Made by a program: the position numbers and the translations under genes
Shown here: in pieces, positions 1-7,000 of the stretch
Layout of the letters: each line of letters begins with the position of its first letter
Numbering within the stretch: position 1 is the stretch's first letter
Notes under the pieces: model-generated
The model's input: the letters and a program-made list of their open reading frames with translations, nothing else
What the model was told of the DNA's origin: nothing
The model's database searches: none
Source: a virus
DNA length: 36,981 bases
Reading direction: 5' to 3' (one strand)
IMG/VR virus record: IMGVR_UViG_3300032242_003122
Span: 1-36,981 of that record

Positions 1-842
1 ACATAAACCCACATGTTGTTTTCAGATGGACTAAAATATCCAAAACTATGTAGTTTTTTTGCAGCATTAGTATCAAAAGATAATGTTATTCTATCTGGAA
101 GATCTGATAATTGAAGAGCATTTCCAGCAAAATTAACAAAATGTTTAACAATATCAAGTTGTTTATGATCGGTTGGTTCTTCCTCATGTTCACTAGCATC
201 ATACAACTTCTTAAGATATCCTAAATTTCTTAATTCTTTAAATGCCAAATTCTCTTTTGAATACTCTCCACCACTTTCTAGTCCGTTTTGCCTTAATCTT
301 TTTATTTTATCTTTTAATGTTTGAACTTCTTCTGGCGATGATCCATTAATAGAATCTATCTCATCCATTATTGGTTGAGCTTTCATCATGATTTCTTCAT
401 CATCAATATCAACTTTATTATAAACAGGTTTAATAACCCATTCCCCCCTTAGTAAAGAATAAACACCAGATGATATATGTGGTTCATTTACATCTTGAAC
501 ATAAAGTTCTAACGGCTTTCCATCAAAATTTATTTTATACTCATCACTAAACTCTTTTTTCTTATGTGAAAAGAAGCTTCTCCATGAATCAATATCTGAT
601 AAAGTCTTAAAGTCAATAACTAGATGAATGTCAATATCACTATATTTAGTCCAATTGTAATTTGCTGAAGATCCTGTCAATATAATGTCTACAATAGGAA
701 AGTCTATATTTAAATCCTCATAAAACTTTTCAGCTGTCTTTAAGAACATAACACGAACTTCAGGTGAGATAACATCTCCTCCTGAAAATATTTCCGGATT
801 CAATTCCTCCTTGTTAATATATTCCTCTAACCTATATTTCAT
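1..842 (-). CDS. Partial nucleotidyltransferase-fold protein (3' end outside window)
   Basis: An open frame runs from an ATG at 842-840 to the window edge without a stop (280 codons seen). Residues 56-74 read TGSSANYNWTKYSDIDIHL. This is the Pol-beta-superfamily signature, a G-S turn (57-58) followed by a D-x-D pair (D69, D71) that would bind metal and nucleotide. A helical, charged region follows (about 150-215). Proteins with this signature occur in many marine T4-like phages; the substrate is unknown, and it could transfer a nucleotide to RNA, protein or a small molecule. Its ATG shares one base with the TAA of the preceding gene (TAATG), so the two are probably translationally coupled. 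The fold is fairly sure, the function is not. Confidence 0.75.
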   Translation of the reverse strand, partial: MKYRLEEYINKEELNPEIFSGGDVISPEVRVMFLKTAEKFYEDLNIDFPIVDIILTGSSANYNWTKYSDIDIHLVIDFKTLSDIDSWRSFFSHKKKEFSDEYKINFDGKPLELYVQDVNEPHISSGVYSLLRGEWVIKPVYNKVDIDDEEIMMKAQPIMDEIDSINGSSPEEVQTLKDKIKRLRQNGLESGGEYSKENLAFKELRNLGYLKKLYDASEHEEEPTDHKQLDIVKHFVNFAGNALQLSDLPDRITLSFDTNAAKKLHSFGYFSPSENNMWVY

Positions 843-1141
843 TACTTTTTTGCGTAATCGGGATCCATATTAAGAATAAGTTTTTGTACTAAAGCAGCAT
901 ATCTAGGTAGACTTCTAGATTGTTTTGCTTTTTGAAATATTGTTAATTGAGGCAACTCAGCATTTAAAAAATCTATCAATTCTTGATCGACATCAATACT
1001 CTTTTTTAATGAATTATAAGTTGTATTTGTGTCAGATGCCTTAGCTGCTCGTCCACCGTCGTTATTAGCATATGGTATTGGTGCTGCACCTGGTTGAATT
1101 GCTTCTTTTGTTAAGTCTTCTAATATGCTTTGTAGTTTCAT
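842..1141 (-). CDS. Small tagged protein, function unknown (99 aa)
   Basis: The protein starts MKLQSILEDLTKEAI, one of five in this window with the shared N-terminal pattern M-(K/R)-L-x-x-I-L followed by Glu at position 13 or 14. The rest is polar and predicted helical toward the C-terminus; I do not recognise a family. An ATATTTATA element and a terminator-like hairpin lie just upstream, so this gene probably begins its own transcript, followed by the nucleotidyltransferase. The tag resembles a T4 capsid-targeting propeptide, with possible cleavage after E13, but here P3 is Thr (T-K-E) instead of Leu or Ile, the weakest match of the five. Confidence 0.75.
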   Translation of the reverse strand: MKLQSILEDLTKEAIQPGAAPIPYANNDGGRAAKASDTNTTYNSLKKSIDVDQELIDFLNAELPQLTIFQKAKQSRSLPRYAALVQKLILNMDPDYAKK

Positions 1142-1149
1142 TGGATTCT

Positions 1150-1183
1150 AAAAAAAATAGTGATACTCTTATAAATATCACTA
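1150..1183 (-). terminator. Candidate intrinsic terminator after the nuclease gene
   Basis: Read on the - strand, TAGTGATA (1183-1176) pairs perfectly with TATCACTA (1165-1158) across a 10-base loop and is followed by eight T (1157-1150). It lies 29 bases past the stop of the nuclease gene. The stem is AT-rich and therefore weak. The loop and the first stem arm also contain the proposed late-promoter element. Confidence 0.5.
1170..1178 (-). promoter_or_regulatory. Proposed late-promoter element ATATTTATA
   Basis: ATATTTATA on the - strand, 28 bases before the ATG at 1141. It is one of eight such elements placed before the first gene of - strand units. It sits inside the hairpin of the upstream terminator candidate. 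Confidence 0.4.
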
Positions 1184-1211
1184 GATTCTTTTTAGTTTAT
1201 ATTTTAAAAAA

Positions 1212-2006
1212 TTACCAGCTTTTTTTTACACTATTTGGTATAATTAAATCATTGGGCTCATCTTCTTGATGTTCTAGTTTGAACACATCATATATCTTAA
1301 GAAAGCTCTGGTAGTCTTCTTCTGGTGTATGTGGTGAAACTTTAAGTTGCCATCCTTTTCCTTGAATACTCTTGCCCTTCTTATCTTCTCCTCTTGTAGA
1401 TGCTTTTAACCAAATAACTGCAGTTTCCTCAACAGGAGCTTCTGGAAATAACCTGTTCCATGCTCTTACGTATGCACCAAGTTGCCAAAAGTAAGATGCA
1501 TGTAAATGGTTTGATGTTTTAATATCCCATATTTTTCTTTTCTTCTGGTGTATTACAGTTAAGTCCATAGTTCCTGCATAGATGTCCTCATCGTTATACA
1601 AATAAAACTCACTTGCTACCAATTCTGGCTTTTCTCTCTCCCAGAACTCAGCAAACTTTAAAATCATTTGCCAAACATGCTGTGGATATTTTGGATAACC
1701 ATTGGAATCAATCCAAATAAGCTCTTCACCTTCTAGGTACTTTTCAATACTTTCGTGGACAATAGTTCCTTCCATACCTGCCCGATCTCTGATCAAGTCA
1801 GCATTCATTCCGGTTTCCTTCAACCAATCTTCAAACCATTTTCCTTTAGGTGCACTACCAAGTATGGTTGTAACTGATGGATAATACACTCCCGTTTCAG
1901 GATGCTTGTAGTATCGCATATCATTAACGTGTACTCTCGATAATTCTGGAAAGAATTGTGCCCTCTTAGCTAAGATAGGATCCTTTATTGCTGTTACTGT
2001 AGACAT
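1212..2006 (-). CDS. PD-(D/E)XK nuclease, RecB/Cas4-type exonuclease domain
   Basis: 264 aa. The conserved residues of the RecB/Cas4-like family appear in order: H84 in GTIVHESIEKYL, E133 in VASEFYLY, D148 in YAGTMDL, the D161-x-K163 pair in IWDIKTS, and Q175 with Y179 in FWQLGAY. Together these form the single-metal-site nuclease fold that acts on DNA ends. It lies two bases downstream of the primase gene, so a role in phage DNA replication, recombination or degradation of host DNA is likely. There is no helicase domain, so it acts alone or with a partner. The first residues (1-45) contain YYPSVTTIL, a typical family opening. The fold is confident, the exact pathway is inference. Confidence 0.87.
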   Translation of the reverse strand: MSTVTAIKDPILAKRAQFFPELSRVHVNDMRYYKHPETGVYYPSVTTILGSAPKGKWFEDWLKETGMNADLIRDRAGMEGTIVHESIEKYLEGEELIWIDSNGYPKYPQHVWQMILKFAEFWEREKPELVASEFYLYNDEDIYAGTMDLTVIHQKKRKIWDIKTSNHLHASYFWQLGAYVRAWNRLFPEAPVEETAVIWLKASTRGEDKKGKSIQGKGWQLKVSPHTPEEDYQSFLKIYDVFKLEHQEDEPNDLIIPNSVKKSW

Positions 2007-2007
2007 A

Positions 2008-2943
2008 TTATGATAATTTTATTTTTATTAATTCTGAGAAATCCAATGGTTTTGTATTTTCTAATATTTTTAGTGATGCCTCAAACCCAATCTCGCTAAA
2101 GTCCTTTCCAAAAGACATATCAACAAAATATACTTCTTTGCCCATGTTCATAAGAGTTGTACAATGCTGTACCGCTTCTTTCTTTGCATCATTATCTAGT
2201 GCTATATAAATCTTTTCTACGTCACCTGTTGATAATTTCTTCATTAGTTCTTCAGAAATTGTTTTTCCAAACAAAGGAATCACATTTCTTCTAACCGTAA
2301 TAGCATCAAACACCCCTTCTACTAATATAATAGGAGCTGACCAGTTTATTTGGTACTCCATGCCAATTATATTCCTTGAAACAGGTGGTTTATCGTATTT
2401 TCTTGTAAATTCTACAAAAGTTCTAGCTTCAAAATAGTTTAATTCACCAATTCCATTGTAAGAAGGTATAATAATTCTATTTGCATACTTTCCACTAGGA
2501 CAAAAACCAATATTATAGCTAATAATATGGCTATAATTGATGCCTCTTCCCTCTAAAAATTGATTTGCTTGTCTTGCTTGGGCTCCTAAATGAATATCTT
2601 TTGTTTCAAAATTGGCTAATGATATAAATTCTTCAGGCAAAACTACCTTTTTGATGTTTGTTTCTAATACTTGTCCTGGTTTTTCAGGTAAAATATACTT
2701 TAATTCAGGATATACAAACTCATTTACCTTTATTTTTTTTAATAATTGCCTTATATTACTGCCTCTAAAACCATCTTTTTTGCCGCATACCCAACATTGC
2801 CATTTTTGATTGACAATATTTATCTCTAATTTTCTCTTAGTATGTTTGCAATTAGGGCAATAAAATGAATGATTATTACTGCTAGTTCGTTTTCCAACAC
2901 CTAAAATTGACTCCAAAAAGTAAACTATTGCATCTGTATCCAT
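2008..2943 (-). CDS. DNA primase (zinc ribbon plus Toprim)
   Basis: 311 aa. The N-terminus has a zinc-ribbon with C29-x2-C32 and C50-x2-C53, the latter in WQCWVCGKKDGFRG, as used by DnaG-like primases to read template. The C-terminal half has the Toprim motifs LVEGVFDA (E209, D213) and IALDNDA (D250, D252), the metal-binding centre that makes RNA primers. It is about the length of T4 gp61 and has no fused helicase. The gene follows a Bacteroides-type promoter candidate at 2961-2992 and is followed closely by the nuclease gene, consistent with a small replication unit. GRGINYSHIISYNIGF is a typical linker between the zinc and catalytic parts. Confidence 0.9.
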   Translation of the reverse strand: MDTDAIVYFLESILGVGKRTSSNNHSFYCPNCKHTKRKLEINIVNQKWQCWVCGKKDGFRGSNIRQLLKKIKVNEFVYPELKYILPEKPGQVLETNIKKVVLPEEFISLANFETKDIHLGAQARQANQFLEGRGINYSHIISYNIGFCPSGKYANRIIIPSYNGIGELNYFEARTFVEFTRKYDKPPVSRNIIGMEYQINWSAPIILVEGVFDAITVRRNVIPLFGKTISEELMKKLSTGDVEKIYIALDNDAKKEAVQHCTTLMNMGKEVYFVDMSFGKDFSEIGFEASLKILENTKPLDFSELIKIKLS

Positions 2944-2960
2944 TTAAAACCTTTATTCAA

Positions 2961-2992
2961 CAAAACTACTTAATATTGCTACAAATTACAAT
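2961..2992 (-). promoter_or_regulatory. Candidate Bacteroides-type promoter for the primase unit
   Basis: On the - strand, ATTG (2992-2989), 20 bases, then TAGTTTTG (2968-2961), against the known Bacteroides consensus TTTG-(19-21)-TAnnTTTG. The -7 box matches fully and the -33 box 3 of 4. The -7 box is 17 bases before the primase ATG. Confidence 0.4.
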
Positions 2993-3068
2993 AATTTGCA
3001 AAAATTCCAATGACAATAAACCAAACTGCCGCAACTATTATTGTTATTATTCTTTGTTTTCTAGACAT
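2979..3068 (-). CDS. Micro membrane peptide (29 aa)
   Basis: A short frame encodes MSRKQRIITIIVAAVWFIVI followed by GIFANYCNL. It is a basic N-terminus, one hydrophobic helix of about 18 residues, then a short polar tail, the usual make-up of a phage single-pass membrane peptide. It overlaps the 3' end of the GIY-YIG gene by 22 bases. The ATG is preceded by an A-rich stretch like other starts here. It is short enough to be chance, but the clean topology argues for a real product. Function unknown. Confidence 0.4.
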   Translation of the reverse strand: MSRKQRIITIIVAAVWFIVIGIFANYCNL

Positions 3069-3502
3069 GATTTTATTTTTTGAACATCTTTTCTAAAATA
3101 AGTACCTCCAATATTTTTATTGTACCACTTATCTGAATCCTCAAGAACTTCATTGATAAACATAAACTTTTCTTCGTAATAACTTAATTCTTTTTTACTT
3201 GTACAAAGTCTTAAAATTGTTCTTTTAAAATTATTTTTTCCTAAAGTTTCTACGTCTTGTTTTAGTTCATCATCTGATCCCCAATACCTTTGCCAATCAG
3301 ACTCCCGTACTACCGTTTCTTTTGTCTTCTTACGGCCTTTCTTCCCCTCTTGGGCAGCCATAGCCCTAACACCTAATTTCTTCGTTCTAGTGGAGATTAA
3401 TGACTTCTTACCTATATACTTCTTACCGGTTTGTATATTTTCAATTTGATACACAAAACCTATGTGTTCTTCTAAATTAATTTGATCCTCGTTTATCCAC
3501 AT
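3047..3502 (-). CDS. GIY-YIG endonuclease-like protein
   Basis: 151 aa. The N-terminus has the two halves of the GIY-YIG motif, GFVYQI (15-20) and KKYIGKKSL (27-35), as in the T4 Seg and I-TevI catalytic domains. After this come a basic, disordered stretch (RTKKLGVRAMAAQEGKKGRK) and WQRYWGSDDEL, then a conserved YYEEKFMFINEVLE helix, in which a Glu usually binds the metal. This layout is common in stand-alone phage homing-type nucleases and uncharacterised phage endonucleases. It sits between the primase and the tail genes without disrupting a gene. Its target cannot be told from the sequence. Confidence 0.75.
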   Translation of the reverse strand: MWINEDQINLEEHIGFVYQIENIQTGKKYIGKKSLISTRTKKLGVRAMAAQEGKKGRKKTKETVVRESDWQRYWGSDDELKQDVETLGKNNFKRTILRLCTSKKELSYYEEKFMFINEVLEDSDKWYNKNIGGTYFRKDVQKIKSCLENKE

Positions 3503-3503
3503 G

Positions 3504-4205
3504 TTATGTTGGTTCTCCTAATGTAATTCCAATACTACTTATTCCACTTGATAATCTTCCGTATCCACTAATACTCATAAATCCATAATTAGATGTTTGA
3601 TATTCACCGGTATTACTTGATATAGCAGTATAAGCGGTTGTACCATCTATTTTATAAATGCTTTGTAAGTATATTGTATAAGGTCCTGCATAAGGAGTTA
3701 TTGAAAATGAATTTGAACCAATTGACAAATCAGAAGTATTTTTTGATAATATTTTTACATTATATGTATTCCAAACTTCAATCGTACCTCCAGACTGTAT
3801 TTGAGGATATTTAGTTATATTTACAACAGTAGTATATACAGGCGATGGTGTTGGTGTTTTAGTTGGTGTTAAAGTAATTGTAGGAGTAACTGTTATTGTT
3901 GGTGTAGGTGATTGACTAATAGATATAGATCCAGATGATGGTGTCAATGAAGGTGTTATAGTAGGTGTTGCCGAAGGACTCGCAACTATACAATTTGGTA
4001 TAGCAACTGTTTCCTGAATTACCTTATTCATATCATAAGGATCCATTGAATACAAAGTATAATTACCTGATGGTAAATTACTTGATAATGTTATTGACTG
4101 AGCACCACTTGATATAATGTTATCATATACAATTGTTCCGTCAGGCCCCAATAAAATATAGTGAACTAGTGAAGAAGAATGAGTATAATTAACTGATAAT
4201 ATCAT
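3504..4205 (-). CDS. Tail-fibre-associated protein with Thr/Pro linker (233 aa)
   Basis: Residues 1-80 look like a beta-sandwich (LVHYILLGPDGTIVYDNII, LPSGNYTLYSMDP). A Thr/Pro/Ser linker follows at about 82-122 (PTITVTPTITLTPTKTPTP), then a Gly/Ser/Tyr-rich beta domain to the end. No known domain is recognised. The linker is the same kind as in the 747 and 1130 residue proteins upstream, so the three probably belong to the same surface structure, with the linker spacing a binding domain from an anchoring one. It is the last gene of the tail block and abuts the next gene by one base. Confidence 0.65.
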   Translation of the reverse strand: MILSVNYTHSSSLVHYILLGPDGTIVYDNIISSGAQSITLSSNLPSGNYTLYSMDPYDMNKVIQETVAIPNCIVASPSATPTITPSLTPSSGSISISQSPTPTITVTPTITLTPTKTPTPSPVYTTVVNITKYPQIQSGGTIEVWNTYNVKILSKNTSDLSIGSNSFSITPYAGPYTIYLQSIYKIDGTTAYTAISSNTGEYQTSNYGFMSISGYGRLSSGISSIGITLGEPT

Positions 4206-4206
4206 A

Positions 4207-4719
4207 TTAACAAGTTGCTGTTGAATTTGAAACTTTTACTGGTACTGTATATGGATCTACTAATGCATTTTCTACTTTAGGACATAGCATTGCTTGTCTT
4301 AATATATCATCCAATCTTTCTTGTAAATCACTATAACCAACTCCTCTAAATCCTCCATTGGTAGTTGTTAATTTTGGATTTCCATTTCCATCCAAATCTA
4401 AGTAATTTTTTTTAGAAATATGACTTGTATCAAATTTTAACACAAAATTCATATCTGTTTTTTTTGACATAGGAACTGGCTTTCCAAATTTACCTATTGC
4501 TAATAAATTACCATCATCATCATAAAGACCTAGTCCAGTTGAATATGGAGTAAACTCAGATCCTGTTGCAAAATCAACTAGTGAACTGCTATGATTTACC
4601 TTGTCAGTTAATAAACTTGGATTATATGACATGTTAAATTCATCCTCATGTACTGTACATTGTACAGAAGTTTCTTGAATAGTATGCTCATTTTTAAAAC
4701 TTACAGTGTATGGTATCAT
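4207..4719 (-). CDS. Tail structural protein with the NPS...GL-x2-DDG-x-LLA module (170 aa)
   Basis: About residues 20-100 carry a module that also ends the 339 aa protein at 10403-11422: an acidic residue, a short step to NPSLL, then a gap and GLGLYDDDGNLLAIGKFGKP. Similar modules are known to me from tail proteins of marine T4-like phages, where the function is uncharacterised. The C-terminal part (about 105-170) is unrelated and rich in polar residues. A proposed late element lies only 4 bases before the ATG, which leaves almost no leader; the message may be leaderless or the true start may be further in. Confidence 0.7.
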   Translation of the reverse strand: MIPYTVSFKNEHTIQETSVQCTVHEDEFNMSYNPSLLTDKVNHSSSLVDFATGSEFTPYSTGLGLYDDDGNLLAIGKFGKPVPMSKKTDMNFVLKFDTSHISKKNYLDLDGNGNPKLTTTNGGFRGVGYSDLQERLDDILRQAMLCPKVENALVDPYTVPVKVSNSTATC

Positions 4720-4723
4720 ATTC

Positions 4724-4732
4724 TATAAATAT
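4724..4732 (-). promoter_or_regulatory. Proposed late-promoter element ATATTTATA
   Basis: ATATTTATA on the - strand, 4 bases before the ATG at 4719. This gap is much shorter than the usual 18-28, so either the transcript is nearly leaderless or this copy is chance. Confidence 0.25.
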
Positions 4733-4745
4733 TAGTTTTATTAAA

Positions 4746-6989
4746 TTAACACATATTGTATGTATCACTAGCTCCTCCGTTTCCAGATGTTACATTTACT
4801 GTTCCACTTATCGCACAGATAGTTCCTATAGTTCCGCTATATCCACTGTAATCAGTAAAGGAGAATGATTGCCCATTTCCAAATTTGTCTGTATATGTTC
4901 CACTCACAGTGTCAAATCCATTATAATTAAATATGTTAAAAGTAGTTGCTGCAACATAACCACAGGAAGGTGAATTAGGTACTGCATTTCGTAATCTAGT
5001 AGTATTGTATGTTGATGAACATGGATTATTATCAGTTTGAACATCATATTTAGTATATCCAACACATTGCGTTCCAGTATTAGTCCAGTTTGCTGCTGTA
5101 TTACATGCTGTTCCTGATGGCTGAGAAGTTCCAACATCAACTCCATTTACACGATAGTGATTATATGTTGATGAACATGTATTAGTATCTTTAAATACAG
5201 TATAACTAACACAACTAGAACATGTAGAATATCCTTGATCAGTCCAGTTTGCTGCTGTTGACTGACCACAACATCCACCACAAGCAGTTGTATTAGATCC
5301 TATTAATGCATTTCTAGTTGTATTATAAGTTGATGAACAAGTATTATTATCAATTTGTGGTTGATATTGGTTACATCCTGTACAGTATGAAGCTCCGTTA
5401 GATACCCAGTTAGCTGAAGAATTTACACTATTTGAAGGATTAGATCCGTATGAAACTCCATTAGAGAAATATTGATTATCAACAAAACAAGGATTAGTAT
5501 TTTGATAAACTGCATAAGAGTTGTAACCTCCACCATAACATACATACATAGTCCCTACATTATTAGTATAACTAGGACTAGTATTACAATAGTTTCCACC
5601 AGGTGTACTACTTGTTTGTCCACAATCATTAGTAGTATTTAAATAACTTACACATGCACTACAAAAACCTCCACCAGATACGGTATAATTGTTTGCATTA
5701 CGCAATATAAATGTTTGATTACTAGTAGTTACCAATGTAAGTATATCACCTGAGTTATACGTACTACCGTTTAATGTTACATTACAAGCAGGAGGATTAT
5801 TATAAGTTACTGCAATTGTTGTTCCTTTTTCATAAGATCTATAACCTGATTTAAAACTAGCATCTGAAACTCCATTAATAACAATTAAATAGCTATTAGT
5901 ATCTAAACCATTCAATGGATTTAAATAAACAGTGGCATATTGTTTAGATGGGGTAGGAGTTATAGTTGGGGTAGGAGTTGGTGTAGAAGTAGGTGATGGA
6001 CTAGGAACTATACCAAAATAAACCTTGATAGTTTCAAATTCATTTACTTGAATACCACCACTACTCATAGAAAATGGTGGAAGTGTATAAGAAGTATAAC
6101 TAGATCCTAGTGTTATAGTAGTTGTTGGATTAACATCATACGGCACATATCTTTCAATTTTACTAATATAATATCCAGCATTAGCATTTATTGTACTTTG
6201 TTGTAAGTTATAAGTATTCTGTCCGGCTAATATTAAACTATAATTAGTTGTAATTACTTGATTACCTCCCGTAGCATTTAATGTCAATGAACCATTAGCA
6301 GTTACCATTTGGAAGAAGTACTTATACATTTGTGTACTTGGAGTAGGTGTAACTGTTGGTGTTTTACTTGGTGTTACCGTTGGTGTAACTGTTATAGTTG
6401 GAGTAATACTAATAGTAGGGGTTACAGTAATAGTAGGTGTTGGGGTAGGAGAAAGACTTGGTGCTTCAGGACAAATTAATTCTACTACTTGAACAGCATA
6501 TGTATAATATACTTGATCAAATACTCCAACATAATAATAGTAACTATTAGGTAAACTTGATCGATAGCTACTATTATTAAAATTACTAGGATTTAAAGGT
6601 GCTATACTTGGATCAGTTAATCCAATATGATATTTATAATTTCCAGAACCTCCAGTTGCAGATATACCAATATAACCCGTTCCATTATAATTAACACAAC
6701 CAACGGTTGGGGTATTTAGTGTCGGGGTTGGATTATTTAATGAAAACGTATTAATAACTGCATTTGAAGATGCATTTTGATTAAATACTTTAATAGTATT
6801 AGCTTCTAGTGGTACACTTACAGATACCCCAAAATCATATGCTAATGTTTTATATGAAAGATTTTGTGCAGTATTAGCATTTTTTTTCATAGTTGCATAA
6901 CCAGATCCACCCAATGCATCTGAGTATAAAATACTATATGGTCCAGCATTGGATCCAGAAACTATTAGTACGTCATATGATTTAGGCAT
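4746..6989 (-). CDS. Large tail fibre/adhesin with Thr/Pro linkers and Cys-rich repeats (747 aa)
   Basis: Residues 1-185 are Ser/Asn/Tyr-rich beta-type sequence. Thr/Pro linkers follow at about 187-212 and 333-350. A Cys-rich part (about 435-690) contains at least three copies of a unit of about 55 residues built around ANWT...C...Y...D-x-N-x-CSSTYN-x2-R. The final 60 residues are Gly/Ser/Thr-rich. The unit is not one I can name. The many cysteines could bind each other or a metal outside the cell, as expected of a receptor-binding or surface-attachment part of a fibre. It sits between the giant Thr/Pro protein and the small tail module genes. Host recognition is an inference from composition and position. 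Confidence 0.7.
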   Translation of the reverse strand: MPKSYDVLIVSGSNAGPYSILYSDALGGSGYATMKKNANTAQNLSYKTLAYDFGVSVSVPLEANTIKVFNQNASSNAVINTFSLNNPTPTLNTPTVGCVNYNGTGYIGISATGGSGNYKYHIGLTDPSIAPLNPSNFNNSSYRSSLPNSYYYYVGVFDQVYYTYAVQVVELICPEAPSLSPTPTPTITVTPTISITPTITVTPTVTPSKTPTVTPTPSTQMYKYFFQMVTANGSLTLNATGGNQVITTNYSLILAGQNTYNLQQSTINANAGYYISKIERYVPYDVNPTTTITLGSSYTSYTLPPFSMSSGGIQVNEFETIKVYFGIVPSPSPTSTPTPTPTITPTPSKQYATVYLNPLNGLDTNSYLIVINGVSDASFKSGYRSYEKGTTIAVTYNNPPACNVTLNGSTYNSGDILTLVTTSNQTFILRNANNYTVSGGGFCSACVSYLNTTNDCGQTSSTPGGNYCNTSPSYTNNVGTMYVCYGGGYNSYAVYQNTNPCFVDNQYFSNGVSYGSNPSNSVNSSANWVSNGASYCTGCNQYQPQIDNNTCSSTYNTTRNALIGSNTTACGGCCGQSTAANWTDQGYSTCSSCVSYTVFKDTNTCSSTYNHYRVNGVDVGTSQPSGTACNTAANWTNTGTQCVGYTKYDVQTDNNPCSSTYNTTRLRNAVPNSPSCGYVAATTFNIFNYNGFDTVSGTYTDKFGNGQSFSFTDYSGYSGTIGTICAISGTVNVTSGNGGASDTYNMC
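4960..5660 (-). repeat. Coding repeats of the Cys-rich adhesin unit
   Basis: The phrase encoding CSSTYN occurs at about 5010, 5170 and 5325, each preceded by D-N/T-N-x-C and an ANWT-like phrase. An older, degenerate copy lies near 5480. The repeats differ by many synonymous and non-synonymous changes, so they are not recent copies. Confidence 0.55.
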
Positions 6990-7000
6990 TTTATTTTAAT

